DNA of 15,547 nucleotides from CAZUXY01 sp964624235 (lineage in GTDB: Bacteria > Spirochaetota > UBA4802 > UBA5368), in assembly GCA_964624235.1 (NCBI GenBank), contig CAZUXY010000080.1, positions 1 to 15,547 on the forward strand. The letters are read 5' to 3'. The position numbers and the translations under genes are program-made. How positions within the stretch are numbered: position 1 is the stretch's first letter; every line of letters begins with the position of its first letter. Below, piece after piece: positions 1 through 6,028 of the stretch. Below the pieces are notes generated by a model. The model had not been told where the DNA came from. It worked only from the letters and a program-made list of their open reading frames with translations, and ran no database searches.

Positions 1-52
1 CCGCCGGCACGGGGTAAAGCATGGTGCCCGGTTTCCAGACAATTTTAGACAT
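1..52 (-). CDS. N-terminus of a flavin reductase-like protein (partial, leaves window)
   Basis: Reading the minus strand from 52 gives ATG and 17 open codons, MSKIVWKPGTMLYPVPA, up to the left edge. The stretch PGTMLYPVPA resembles the opening of flavin reductase/flavoredoxin-family (DIM6/NTAB-like) proteins, which bind FMN and reduce flavins with NAD(P)H. The start is supported by an AGGAG Shine-Dalgarno on the minus strand at 63-59, six bases before the ATG. The gene is divergent from the CAP-domain lipoprotein at 175, so the 53-174 gap should carry both promoters. Only the N-terminus is visible. The reading frame is fairly secure; the family name rests on a short motif. Confidence 0.5.
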   Translation of the reverse strand, partial: MSKIVWKPGTMLYPVPA

Positions 53-126
53 AGGGTGCTCCTGTAGATTCAGATTTTACTCCCGCCGGAATATGCACAA
101 AGGCACTCATGGCCCGGAGAAAATAA

Positions 127-155
127 TTGCGTTTTTCAGTTCCTCATGGTATATC
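127..155 (+). promoter_or_regulatory. Weak candidate promoter for the CAP-domain lipoprotein
   Basis: TTGCGT at 127-132 and TATATC at 150-155 are separated by 17 bases. Both are poor to moderate matches to sigma70 consensus, and the resulting leader would be very short, so this is only a suggestion. Confidence 0.25.
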
Positions 156-174
156 ATCGACAGGACTGAAAGAA

Positions 175-723
175 ATGAAAAGGTCATACCTGTATCTTTC
201 CAGGGCGGTGCTGGTCCTGTGGCTGACTGCGGCCGTTGCTTTATTAACGGCATGTTATGAAGACCGCGCCGAAAGTTCATCCGACAACCTCACCTGCGAA
301 GCGCGGATCGCCGCACTCCTGGTTAACGACAGCGGACAGCAGCGCACCTCCATGATTTACAGCGATATACTCTCACGTGTGGCCAGGGAGCGGGCCCTTG
401 ATATGGCTGAAAGAGGGTATTTCAACCACACCACTCCTGAAGGGTACGGGCCCAATTACCTGGTGCGCAGGGCGGGTTACCGGCTGCCCGTGTATTACAG
501 CGATGCCGACAACGGTAACAATATCGAATCCATCGCGGCAGGATACGCCACCCCGGAAAGCGCATGGCGGGGATGGATGAATTCGCCCGGCCATAAGCGC
601 CATCTGCGAGGTGAAGAACCATTTTACCGCGAGCAGATCGAATATGGCGTGGGATACGCATTCAAGCCCGGTTCGGAATACCGGCATTACTGGGTTATTA
701 TCATCGCCAGTCCGGGGAATTGA
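175..723 (+). CDS. CAP-domain (SCP/PR-1-like) lipoprotein
   Basis: This is a 182-residue protein of the CAP superfamily. Residues 1-27 form a lipoprotein signal peptide: MKRS, then a hydrophobic stretch, then the lipobox LTAC with Cys27, so the mature protein is probably lipid-anchored at the cell envelope. The CAP domain occupies roughly 40-178. It shows FNH (His85), the NNIES segment with Glu118, and NSPGH with His140, the His/Glu set lining the cavity in this superfamily, followed by YGVGYA and YWVIII core strands. I chose the ATG at 175 over the in-frame ATG at 127 because it places the basic signal-peptide start directly before the hydrophobic core. An AGGA at 162-165 is a weak ribosome site. 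CAP proteins have varied or unknown functions in bacteria, so none is assigned. A second CAP protein lies at 9206-10171. Confidence 0.85.
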   Translation: MKRSYLYLSRAVLVLWLTAAVALLTACYEDRAESSSDNLTCEARIAALLVNDSGQQRTSMIYSDILSRVARERALDMAERGYFNHTTPEGYGPNYLVRRAGYRLPVYYSDADNGNNIESIAAGYATPESAWRGWMNSPGHKRHLRGEEPFYREQIEYGVGYAFKPGSEYRHYWVIIIASPGN

Positions 724-771
724 CCTGTTAAGGCTACTGAATATTACGTCGCTGGATGCATGAATTTCTGA

Positions 772-873
772 TATGTACCTCTGAAAAAGCTCAGCCATGC
801 CAATCAACTCAAGGCGCACGATCTCATCGAATACACCGATTCCAGGTTGCGAAAATACTGCGGGAAACGATAA
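772..873 (+). other. Short open stretch, possible gene remnant, in the 724-1024 gap
   Basis: Between the CAP lipoprotein stop and the ald promoter, one frame is open for 33 codons and ends KLSHANQLKAHDLIEYTDSR...CGKR-stop. It has no start codon or ribosome site, and an in-frame TGA lies at 769-771. Its composition looks protein-like, and the frame beginning around RRWMHEFL just upstream would join it after a shift. It may be the C-terminal scrap of a decayed gene, or chance. The rest of 724-890 shows nothing else recognisable. Confidence 0.2.
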
Positions 874-894
874 CTAAAAAGTGAATAAAAATAT

Positions 895-923
895 TTGACA
901 TTTTCACTTTTGACGGCCATTAT
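895..923 (+). promoter_or_regulatory. Sigma70-type promoter of ald
   Basis: A perfect TTGACA -35 at 895-900, a 17-base spacer and a CATTAT -10 (4/6) at 918-923 sit about 100 bases upstream of the ald start. Transcription would begin near 930, within the dyad at 926-943, which fits repression at that site. Confidence 0.65.
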
Positions 924-925
924 GG

Positions 926-943
926 TGAGTGAGCGCTTACTCA
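926..943. promoter_or_regulatory. 18-bp dyad, probable repressor operator (TetR-family-like)
   Basis: TGAGTGAGCGCTTACTCA is palindromic in eight of nine base pairs; only G931/T938 break the symmetry. The core AGCGCT with TGAGT/ACTCA arms resembles operators of TetR/AcrR-family repressors. It begins three bases after the -10 and covers the predicted start of transcription, a classic position for repression. No regulator gene is in the window, so the binding protein is inferred from resemblance only. Confidence 0.55.
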
Positions 944-1024
944 TTTATAAAGGGCGGTTTTCATACTATAGAAACGCAGGAATATAACTTTCCTTATAAA
1001 CATTAAAAAAACGGGGAGGGCGCC

Positions 1025-2140
1025 ATGATTATCGGAGTCGCGAAAGAAATTAAAACCGAGGAATACCGGGTGGGCATGACCCCGATGACAGTTAAACCCT
1101 TTATCGGAAAGGGGCACACCGTATATGTGGAAAGCGGTGCAGGTATAGGAAGCGGTTTCAGTGACGAAGACTATCGTTCGGCCGGCGCCGCCGTTATCCC
1201 GGACAGAAAGGAACTGTTCGACAAGTCCGAGATGATCATCAAGGTTAAAGAGCCCATGCCCGAGGAATACGGGCTCCTTCGTGAAAACCAGATACTGTAT
1301 ACCTACCTGCACCTGGCGCCGGCGCCCGAACTCACCAGGGCCCTGATGCAGCGGAAGATCATAGGGATCGCCTATGAAACCATTGAACTGGAGGACGGGA
1401 CCCTTCCCCTGTTGACCCCCATGAGCGAGATCGCGGGCCGCCTGTCGATACAGGAAGGGGCTAAGTACCTTGAAAAACCCTTCGGAGGGCGCGGCATTCT
1501 GCTGGGCGGCGTACCCGGCATTAAAAGAGGCAATGTCGTCATTTTAGGAGGGGGTGTGGTGGGTCTCAACGCCTGCAAAATGGCGGTAGGCATAGGCGCC
1601 AATGTTACCATCCTGGACATCTCGGCAAAGCGTCTGGCCTATCTGGACGACATATTCGCATCACACATCACCACGCTCTTTTCCACCGAAAGCAACATTG
1701 AGGACGCGGTACGGGACGCCGATCTGGTGGTGGGAGCGGTGCTCATACACGGAGCGGCGGCGCCCAAACTGCTGCGCAGGGAACACCTGAAGATCATGAA
1801 AAAAGGGGCCGTGGTGGTGGACGTTTCAGTAGACCAGGGCGGCTGTTTTGAAACGACCAGGCCCACGACCCACAGGGACCCCGTTTTCATCGAGGAGGGC
1901 ATTGTGCATTATTGTGTCGCCAATATGCCCGGGGCGGTAGCCCTGTCATCCACCATCGCGCTTACCAGCGTCACCTACCCGTACGGCCTGTCGATCGCCA
2001 CCAGGGGCGTTCGGGACGCCATAAAGGAATCGGAAGCGCTGAAGAAAGGGGTCAATCTCTACCGGGGGGCCTGTACGTACCGGAACGTCGCCGAAAGCCT
2101 GGATCTGGAATACGTCCCTGTCGACAAAGCGGTCAGGTAG
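1025..2140 (+). CDS. ald: Alanine dehydrogenase
   Basis: This 371-residue protein has the standard length for NAD-dependent L-alanine dehydrogenase, which interconverts L-alanine and pyruvate plus ammonia. The key positions fall exactly where they do in the well-studied Mycobacterium tuberculosis enzyme: Arg15 (EYRVGMTP), Lys75 (IIKVKEP) and His96 (YTYLHLA) for substrate, and catalytic Asp270 in VDQGGCFE. The NAD-binding Rossmann glycine motif GGGVVG is near residues 175-180, and a VLIHGAAAPKL segment follows. The start is supported by GGGAGGG at about 1014-1020. It is transcribed alone from the promoter at 895-923 and is probably controlled through the dyad at 926-943. No convincing terminator follows, so some read-through into the small zinc-ribbon gene is possible. 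Confidence 0.96.
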   Translation: MIIGVAKEIKTEEYRVGMTPMTVKPFIGKGHTVYVESGAGIGSGFSDEDYRSAGAAVIPDRKELFDKSEMIIKVKEPMPEEYGLLRENQILYTYLHLAPAPELTRALMQRKIIGIAYETIELEDGTLPLLTPMSEIAGRLSIQEGAKYLEKPFGGRGILLGGVPGIKRGNVVILGGGVVGLNACKMAVGIGANVTILDISAKRLAYLDDIFASHITTLFSTESNIEDAVRDADLVVGAVLIHGAAAPKLLRREHLKIMKKGAVVVDVSVDQGGCFETTRPTTHRDPVFIEEGIVHYCVANMPGAVALSSTIALTSVTYPYGLSIATRGVRDAIKESEALKKGVNLYRGACTYRNVAESLDLEYVPVDKAVR

Positions 2141-2287
2141 TGTATACTTTTTTATTATTTATTGATCAGTTTTTTAAGATTATACCGGCAAAAACAGTAT
2201 ATTATAAGATCGGTGTCAAGCCCTCTTACCGCGGCGGACCACCGGGAATAAATGTGTATGCGTAAAAATGAAGTAGAGGAAACAACG

Positions 2288-2467
2288 ATGAAGTACGACA
2301 TGAACAGGGATTACGAGATGATAGCGAAACACTGTCCCCGGTGCGACGCGCTGGTCATGGCGGCGGTTATACGCACCTCCAGGGGTGAATTCTATAAATA
2401 CCGTGACGTGAAATGCACCAGGTGTGACTGGAAAAACGCCGCCCTGCCCTCCGCCTCCCGCTGTTGA
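2288..2467 (+). CDS. Small zinc-ribbon protein
   Basis: This is a 59-residue hypothetical protein with two Cys knuckles, CPRC (Cys16, Cys19) and CTRC (Cys43, Cys46), 23 residues apart. That spacing is expected for a zinc ribbon binding one Zn ion. The ATG at 2288 is preferred over the in-frame ATG at 2252 because GAGGA at 2276-2280 sits seven bases before it. The protein has no signal peptide or membrane segment and is likely cytoplasmic. It follows ald on the same strand after a 147-base AT-rich gap and ends shortly before a GC hairpin. I do not recognise a specific family; nucleic-acid binding or a protein-interaction role are both possible. Confidence 0.7.
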   Translation: MKYDMNRDYEMIAKHCPRCDALVMAAVIRTSRGEFYKYRDVKCTRCDWKNAALPSASRC

Positions 2468-2488
2468 TTAAGAGAAAACCGCGTTGCT

Positions 2489-2505
2489 CCTGACCCGGCG
2501 GCACA
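2489..2505. repeat. 17-bp direct repeat, copy A
   Basis: CCTGACCCGGCGGCACA is identical to the sequence at 3211-3227, in the same orientation. The two copies bracket the lipoprotein gene at 2582-3166. In this copy the flanking hairpin arms seen around copy B are absent. Confidence 0.8.
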
Positions 2506-2515
2506 GCATCACCTC

Positions 2516-2541
2516 CCCGGGGCAGAGAACCCTGCCCCGGG
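2516..2541. terminator. GC-rich hairpin between convergent genes
   Basis: CCCGGGGCAG at 2516-2525 and CTGCCCCGGG at 2532-2541 form a perfect 10-bp stem with a 6-base loop. It lies between the ends of the plus-strand zinc-ribbon gene and the minus-strand lipoprotein gene, where a bidirectional terminator would be useful. There is no T-tract on either side, so it is not a canonical intrinsic terminator. Confidence 0.45.
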
Positions 2542-2563
2542 CAACAAACACCACAGTGTTCTG

Positions 2564-2579
2564 AGTATACCGGTATACT
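2564..2579. repeat. Perfect 16-bp palindrome
   Basis: AGTATACCGGTATACT is a perfect inverted repeat with no spacer, ending two bases before the lipoprotein stop codon at 2582-2584. It could be a protein-binding site or part of the 3' end structure of the minus-strand transcript. No function is assigned. Confidence 0.6.
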
Positions 2580-2581
2580 GT

Positions 2582-3166
2582 TTATTTCTTCCGCGGGTCC
2601 CGTGTGACCGGCTCGTCGATTATACGGACGGCTTTTATATCGACTTCGCTGGTGTATATCTTTTCACGGGGAGCATGAAACCACTCGATAACGACCCGGT
2701 CTTTCCCCGGCACAATATTCTTAATAACGCCGCGGTTCATCTTGTTCGCCGCGCCGTAGACCACCACCATACCGGTTTTCAACTCTTCCTTTGCGGCCGG
2801 ATGTGACTTTGTAATCACCTGTCCTGTCCAGCTCTTCTTTCCCGGTGCCGTGGCGTGGGAGTTGTGCAGCCATTCAACCTCATATCTGCCCCTGGTTTTA
2901 TCGCTTGCAGGCGTTACAAGCTTCGCCACACCCCATTCCCCGGCGAACAGATGACAGTCAAAGTAGCAGGCGATGATCTGGCCGGGGAGCAGGTAATCCT
3001 TGTCTTTCTTATCCAGGGAAGCAACCGTCTCTTTTTTCACATCCATGCCCTTGCCCGCGCTTCCCTTCACAGGGGTTTCGGTTCTGGTACCGCTTGAGCA
3101 TGCACCCAGTGCAAAGAAACCGAGTATCGCAAGTTTCATAGTTCCCGACAGGAATCTTCCATTCAT
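2582..3166 (-). CDS. Lipoprotein with two SH3/Tudor-like repeats
   Basis: This is a 194-residue hypothetical lipoprotein. Residues 1-23 give MNGRFLSG, a hydrophobic segment and a lipobox LGAC with Cys23. A Ser/Thr/Lys-rich linker (24-58) follows, then two similar modules. Module 1 (about 61-120) reads PGQIIACYF...GVAKLV...YEVEWLHN...WTGQVI. Module 2 (about 130-183) reads GMVVVYG...RGVIKNIVPG...VVIEWFHA...TSEVDI. The shared order of a basic strand, a Gly-Val turn and a VEWLH/IEWFH strand suggests small beta-barrels of SH3, KOW or Tudor type; this is inference from pattern only. The start is supported by AAGGAG ten bases upstream. A promoter and leader hairpin lie upstream (3205-3287), and 17-bp direct repeats flank the gene. 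No family is recognised. Confidence 0.75.
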   Translation of the reverse strand: MNGRFLSGTMKLAILGFFALGACSSGTRTETPVKGSAGKGMDVKKETVASLDKKDKDYLLPGQIIACYFDCHLFAGEWGVAKLVTPASDKTRGRYEVEWLHNSHATAPGKKSWTGQVITKSHPAAKEELKTGMVVVYGAANKMNRGVIKNIVPGKDRVVIEWFHAPREKIYTSEVDIKAVRIIDEPVTRDPRKK

Positions 3167-3204
3167 AAATGTATATCTCCTTCATCTTTATTGGTTGAAT
3201 ATAA

Positions 3205-3240
3205 AATACCCCTGACCCGGCGGCACAAATCAGGGGTATT
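3205..3240 (-). other. Strong 5'-leader hairpin carrying direct repeat copy B
   Basis: AATACCCCTGA at 3205-3215 and TCAGGGGTATT at 3230-3240 form a perfect 11-bp stem with a 14-base loop. It lies between the predicted minus-strand promoter and the ribosome site of the lipoprotein gene, so it would fold in the mRNA leader. It lacks a T-tract on either side. The left arm and loop contain most of the 17-bp repeat also found at 2489-2505. Confidence 0.65.
3211..3227. repeat. 17-bp direct repeat, copy B
   Basis: CCTGACCCGGCGGCACA matches 2489-2505 exactly. Here it spans the inner part of one arm and most of the loop of the leader hairpin at 3205-3240. Confidence 0.8.
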
Positions 3241-3258
3241 CGAATTACATGTCCGCAT

Positions 3259-3287
3259 TCTATAACACATTGATGCACCTTCGTCAA
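3259..3287 (-). promoter_or_regulatory. Promoter of the two-repeat lipoprotein gene
   Basis: On the minus strand TTGACG (3287-3282, 5/6) is followed by a 17-base spacer and TATAGA (3264-3259, 4/6). Transcription would start near 3252, giving a leader of about 85 bases that includes the hairpin at 3205-3240. Confidence 0.55.
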
Positions 3288-3507
3288 TCAGATTTCATTA
3301 TACTCCTCCCTTATTGCCGGCAGTGGCTTTTCATAAACCCGCCTTCCTATTGTTTTTCATGCAAAAGACCGGGATATCACACCCTGTCCGATTCAAAACC
3401 GGATTATCCATACGCCACACTCCCCCGACGATTTCTCAAACCGTCTGATTACGTGATCCCGTAAAACGGTTGCATATTCCGTATAACTGCCGCATTGTTA
3501 CACAAAA
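3288..3507. other. Remaining intergenic stretch before the hydroxyacyl-CoA dehydrogenase
   Basis: This is the rest of the 353-base divergent gap between the lipoprotein and dehydrogenase genes. It is relatively AT- and C-rich. I saw no supported coding frame and no -35/-10 pair of acceptable spacing on the plus strand, although the downstream gene must be transcribed from here or by unseen read-through. Confidence 0.5.
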
Positions 3508-3519
3508 AAGGAGTCAGTT

Positions 3520-4461
3520 ATGGAACCAAGGGATATTCGAAAAGCCACCGTCATAGGTGCGGGGGCAATGGGCCATTCGATTGCCCAGGTGTATGCCCAG
3601 TGTGGCATAGCGACCCATCTGGTGGACAGGTCTGAGGCGGCGCTCGAACGGGCTGTGGGGCTCATCAGCAACAATCTCTCAACCCTGGCCGAATACGGCC
3701 GCCTTCGTGAAACCGAAATCGATGAAATCCTCGGACGCGTACATATCACCGTGGAAATGGAGGAAGCGTTACGGGGAGCGGATTTCGTTATTGAAGCGGT
3801 CAACGAATCCCCCGAAATAAAGAAAGAGGTATTCGCGCGCATCGACGAGGCGTGTTCCGAAAACACCGTCGTGGCAAGCAATACCTCGGGTCTGGATATA
3901 TACGAAATCGCGCATATTAAAAACCCGGGTCGACTCATCATCCATCACTGGTTCGCCCCTCCTCACCTCATCCCCCTGGTGGAGGTGGTCCCCGGTCCCT
4001 CCACGTCGGAACAGACGGTCGCTTTTTCCATGTCGTTCCTTAAAATGCTGGGGAAGAAGCCCGTACTCATGAAGGAATTCGTTCGCTCCTTCATCGTCAA
4101 CCGCATTCAGAATTACATTGCCCTGGCCTTTTACGAGATTTTAGAGAAGGGATGGGCTTCGCCGGAGGACATCGACCTTGCGGTAAAGTCGAGCCTGGGG
4201 ATTCGCCTCCCCATCGTCGGCGTGGTCCAGAGCCAGGACTTTACGGGCCTGGACCTGGTGCTTGACGTGCAGAAGAGCTACGGGATGTCCTTCGGCTGCG
4301 TCGAATCCCGGGTGCGGGAGGGGCATCTGGGGGTGAAAACCTCCAGGGGTTTTTTTAACTACGATGGAAGGAGTGAGGAGGAAATCCTTAAAAAAAGAGA
4401 CATCCTCTACCTGAAAATGCTGGATTTCATGGAAGAAACCGGCGCATACGAAGCGGTATAA
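3520..4461 (+). CDS. 3-hydroxyacyl-CoA dehydrogenase family protein
   Basis: This 313-residue NAD-dependent dehydrogenase resembles 3-hydroxybutyryl-CoA/3-hydroxyacyl-CoA dehydrogenases, which oxidise the 3-hydroxy group of acyl-CoA to a ketone. The Rossmann domain has VIGAGAMG (Gly13-Gly18) and Asp36 at the end of the second strand, which favours NAD over NADP. The catalytic dyad is visible as His143 (HHWFAPP) and Glu155 (PLVEVV), twelve residues apart as in the family. The usual FNP after the His is WFAP here, so the substrate could be a different 3-hydroxy acid; some relatives act on L-carnitine or L-gulonate. The C-terminal helical domain (about 185-313) ends with GHLGVKTSRGFFNYDG, typical of the family. 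AAGGAG at 3508-3513 supports the start. It stands alone, so its pathway is not shown by neighbours. Confidence 0.9.
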   Translation: MEPRDIRKATVIGAGAMGHSIAQVYAQCGIATHLVDRSEAALERAVGLISNNLSTLAEYGRLRETEIDEILGRVHITVEMEEALRGADFVIEAVNESPEIKKEVFARIDEACSENTVVASNTSGLDIYEIAHIKNPGRLIIHHWFAPPHLIPLVEVVPGPSTSEQTVAFSMSFLKMLGKKPVLMKEFVRSFIVNRIQNYIALAFYEILEKGWASPEDIDLAVKSSLGIRLPIVGVVQSQDFTGLDLVLDVQKSYGMSFGCVESRVREGHLGVKTSRGFFNYDGRSEEEILKKRDILYLKMLDFMEETGAYEAV

Positions 4462-4522
4462 GCAGGTCCGGTTATTGCGCTGCGGGCTTTTCAGACACCC
4501 CATGTACCTCGCGTGATTTTCA

Positions 4523-4550
4523 TTGACAAAAGACCGCGGAAAGCTCTAAC
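4523..4550 (+). promoter_or_regulatory. Candidate promoter of murA-flgF
   Basis: TTGACA at 4523-4528 and TCTAAC at 4545-4550 (4/6) are spaced by 16 bases. It would give an mRNA leader of about 200 bases before the murA GTG at 4759. Confidence 0.45.
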
Positions 4551-4679
4551 TTCCCCGGGGGCCGGACATGCAAAAAGCGGCCTTCCCTGTAGTATTTACC
4601 TGTGGCGGCGCCAGGACCGTTCCAGCTTGTGTAAAGGATGCGGCGGCACCGGCAGGCAGCGTTGTTTTTCAGGCAATCA

Positions 4680-4726
4680 GGTGCGGGTACGCCCGGAAAC
4701 GGAATCATCAGCCTTACACCCGCACC
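4680..4726 (+). other. Inverted repeat in the murA leader
   Basis: GGTGCGGGT at 4680-4688 and ACCCGCACC at 4718-4726 can pair as a perfect 9-bp stem enclosing a 29-base loop. It ends 17 bases before the murA ribosome site (AGGGGA, 4744-4749). I do not recognise a known riboswitch or leader class in the surrounding 4557-4758, which otherwise holds only GC-rich sequence with no supported gene. Confidence 0.4.
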
Positions 4727-4758
4727 CTTCTGAATACAGTAAAAGGGGAAATTAAAAA

Positions 4759-6027
4759 GTGGATATTTACAAAATCAAAGGCGGCAAAACACTCAGGGGT
4801 GAAGTGCCCATATCGGGCGCGAAGAACGCGGCCCTGCCCATCATCGTGGCCAGCCTTCTGGCCGAAGGGGAAACGGTTCTGCGCAACGTACCCAATCTCA
4901 TGGACATTACCACCATCATCAAGGTGATTGAATACCTGGGCGCTCAGTCCGAGTTCGATACAAAGTCCAACACCCTGAGGATCAGGGTCAACTCGCTGAA
5001 AAACGCCGATCTGCCTTACGACCTGGTCAAAACCATGCGGGCCTCGGTATACGTGATGGGACCGCTGCTCGCCCGCTGCGGTGCCGCGGACGTTTCCCTT
5101 CCGGGAGGCTGCGCCATAGGGGAACGCCCGGTGGACATACACCTGGCGGGCTTCGAGTCCATGGGATCGAAAATCGACATAGAACACGGGTATATCAAGG
5201 CACGGGTCAAAGAGCTGAAGGGCGGCGAGTTCACCATGCGGCAGGTGTCGGTAGGAGCGACCGCGAACCTCATGATGGGGGCCGTTCTGGCGAAGGGCAC
5301 CACCGTTCTGAACAACTGCGCCATGGAGCCGGATATCGTCGATCTGGGAGAGTTCCTTGGCGCGATGGGAGCGAAGATCGAGGGCCTCGGGACCGAACGG
5401 ATTACCATCGAGGGGGTGCGGGAACTGTCCCCCGTAACCTACACCATCATGCCCGACCGCATAGAAGCCGGCACCTACCTGCTGGCAGGGGCCATCACCC
5501 GGGGAGAACTGACCATTACCAGGGCCGTTCCGGAACACGTGGGCGCCCTTATCTCCATTCTCAGGGAAATAGGCTTCAGCCTTGACGTAACGGAGTCCAG
5601 CGTTACCATCAGACCCTCGCGAAACCTGGCGGGCGCCATGGTGCGCACCATGCCTTATCCCGGATTCCCCACCGATCTGCAGGCGCCCATGATGTCGCTC
5701 ATGACCACACTCCCCGGCATCAGCACTATTACTGAGACCATATTCGACAACCGTTTCACCCATGTCGGAGAATTGCGGCGAATGGGCGCCGATATCACCC
5801 TGGAGGGGAACGTGGCCATCATCAAGGGGGTGAAAAAGCTCGCCTCCGCCACGGTCATGATGTCCGACCTCAGGGCCGGGGCGTCACTGGTGCTGGCCGC
5901 GCTTGCCGCCGAAAACACCACCGAGATACGCCGCATCTACCATTCCGACCGGGGATATGAAAAATTATGGGAAAAGTTAAAAGCCCTTGGTGCCGATATT
6001 ATAAGGGAGAAAGGAGGAAAACCCTGA
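4759..6027 (+). CDS. murA: UDP-N-acetylglucosamine 1-carboxyvinyltransferase
   Basis: This 422-residue cytoplasmic enzyme transfers enolpyruvate from PEP to UDP-GlcNAc, the first committed step of peptidoglycan synthesis. The N-terminus shows the conserved SGAKNAALP with Lys22-Asn23. The catalytic loop PGGCAIGERPVDIH carries the active-site Cys118 (Cys115 in E. coli numbering). Further family blocks are MEPDIVDL near residue 190, PDRIEAGTYLL near 233 and PGFPTDLQAP near 298. The end, DRGYEKLWEKLKALGADI, is also typical. It begins with GTG; AGGGGA at 4744-4749, nine bases upstream, supports this. Since Cys rather than Asp is at the active site, fosfomycin sensitivity would be expected. The flgF start follows the stop after a single base, so the two genes are very likely co-transcribed and coupled in translation. 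Confidence 0.97.
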   Translation: MDIYKIKGGKTLRGEVPISGAKNAALPIIVASLLAEGETVLRNVPNLMDITTIIKVIEYLGAQSEFDTKSNTLRIRVNSLKNADLPYDLVKTMRASVYVMGPLLARCGAADVSLPGGCAIGERPVDIHLAGFESMGSKIDIEHGYIKARVKELKGGEFTMRQVSVGATANLMMGAVLAKGTTVLNNCAMEPDIVDLGEFLGAMGAKIEGLGTERITIEGVRELSPVTYTIMPDRIEAGTYLLAGAITRGELTITRAVPEHVGALISILREIGFSLDVTESSVTIRPSRNLAGAMVRTMPYPGFPTDLQAPMMSLMTTLPGISTITETIFDNRFTHVGELRRMGADITLEGNVAIIKGVKKLASATVMMSDLRAGASLVLAALAAENTTEIRRIYHSDRGYEKLWEKLKALGADIIREKGGKP

Positions 6028-6028
6028 T

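Noticed and set aside
910..915. A second -35-like TTGACG just downstream of the ald -35.
   Set aside because: At 16-18 bases spacing there is no acceptable -10, only the operator core, so the 895-923 promoter is preferred.
3161..3190. The ribosome site region of the minus-strand lipoprotein gene (AAGGAGATATACAT) looks like the phage T7 gene 10 leader used in common expression vectors.
   Set aside because: The surrounding sequence has a native-looking promoter, hairpin and spacing, and nothing else vector-like is present. A short chance match to a good Shine-Dalgarno is the simpler explanation.
4714..5763. Long open frame (349 codons) on the minus strand.
   Set aside because: It lies opposite murA, which has full family conservation. 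The translation is rich in Gly, His and Arg with no recognisable motif, as expected for an antisense shadow in GC-rich DNA.
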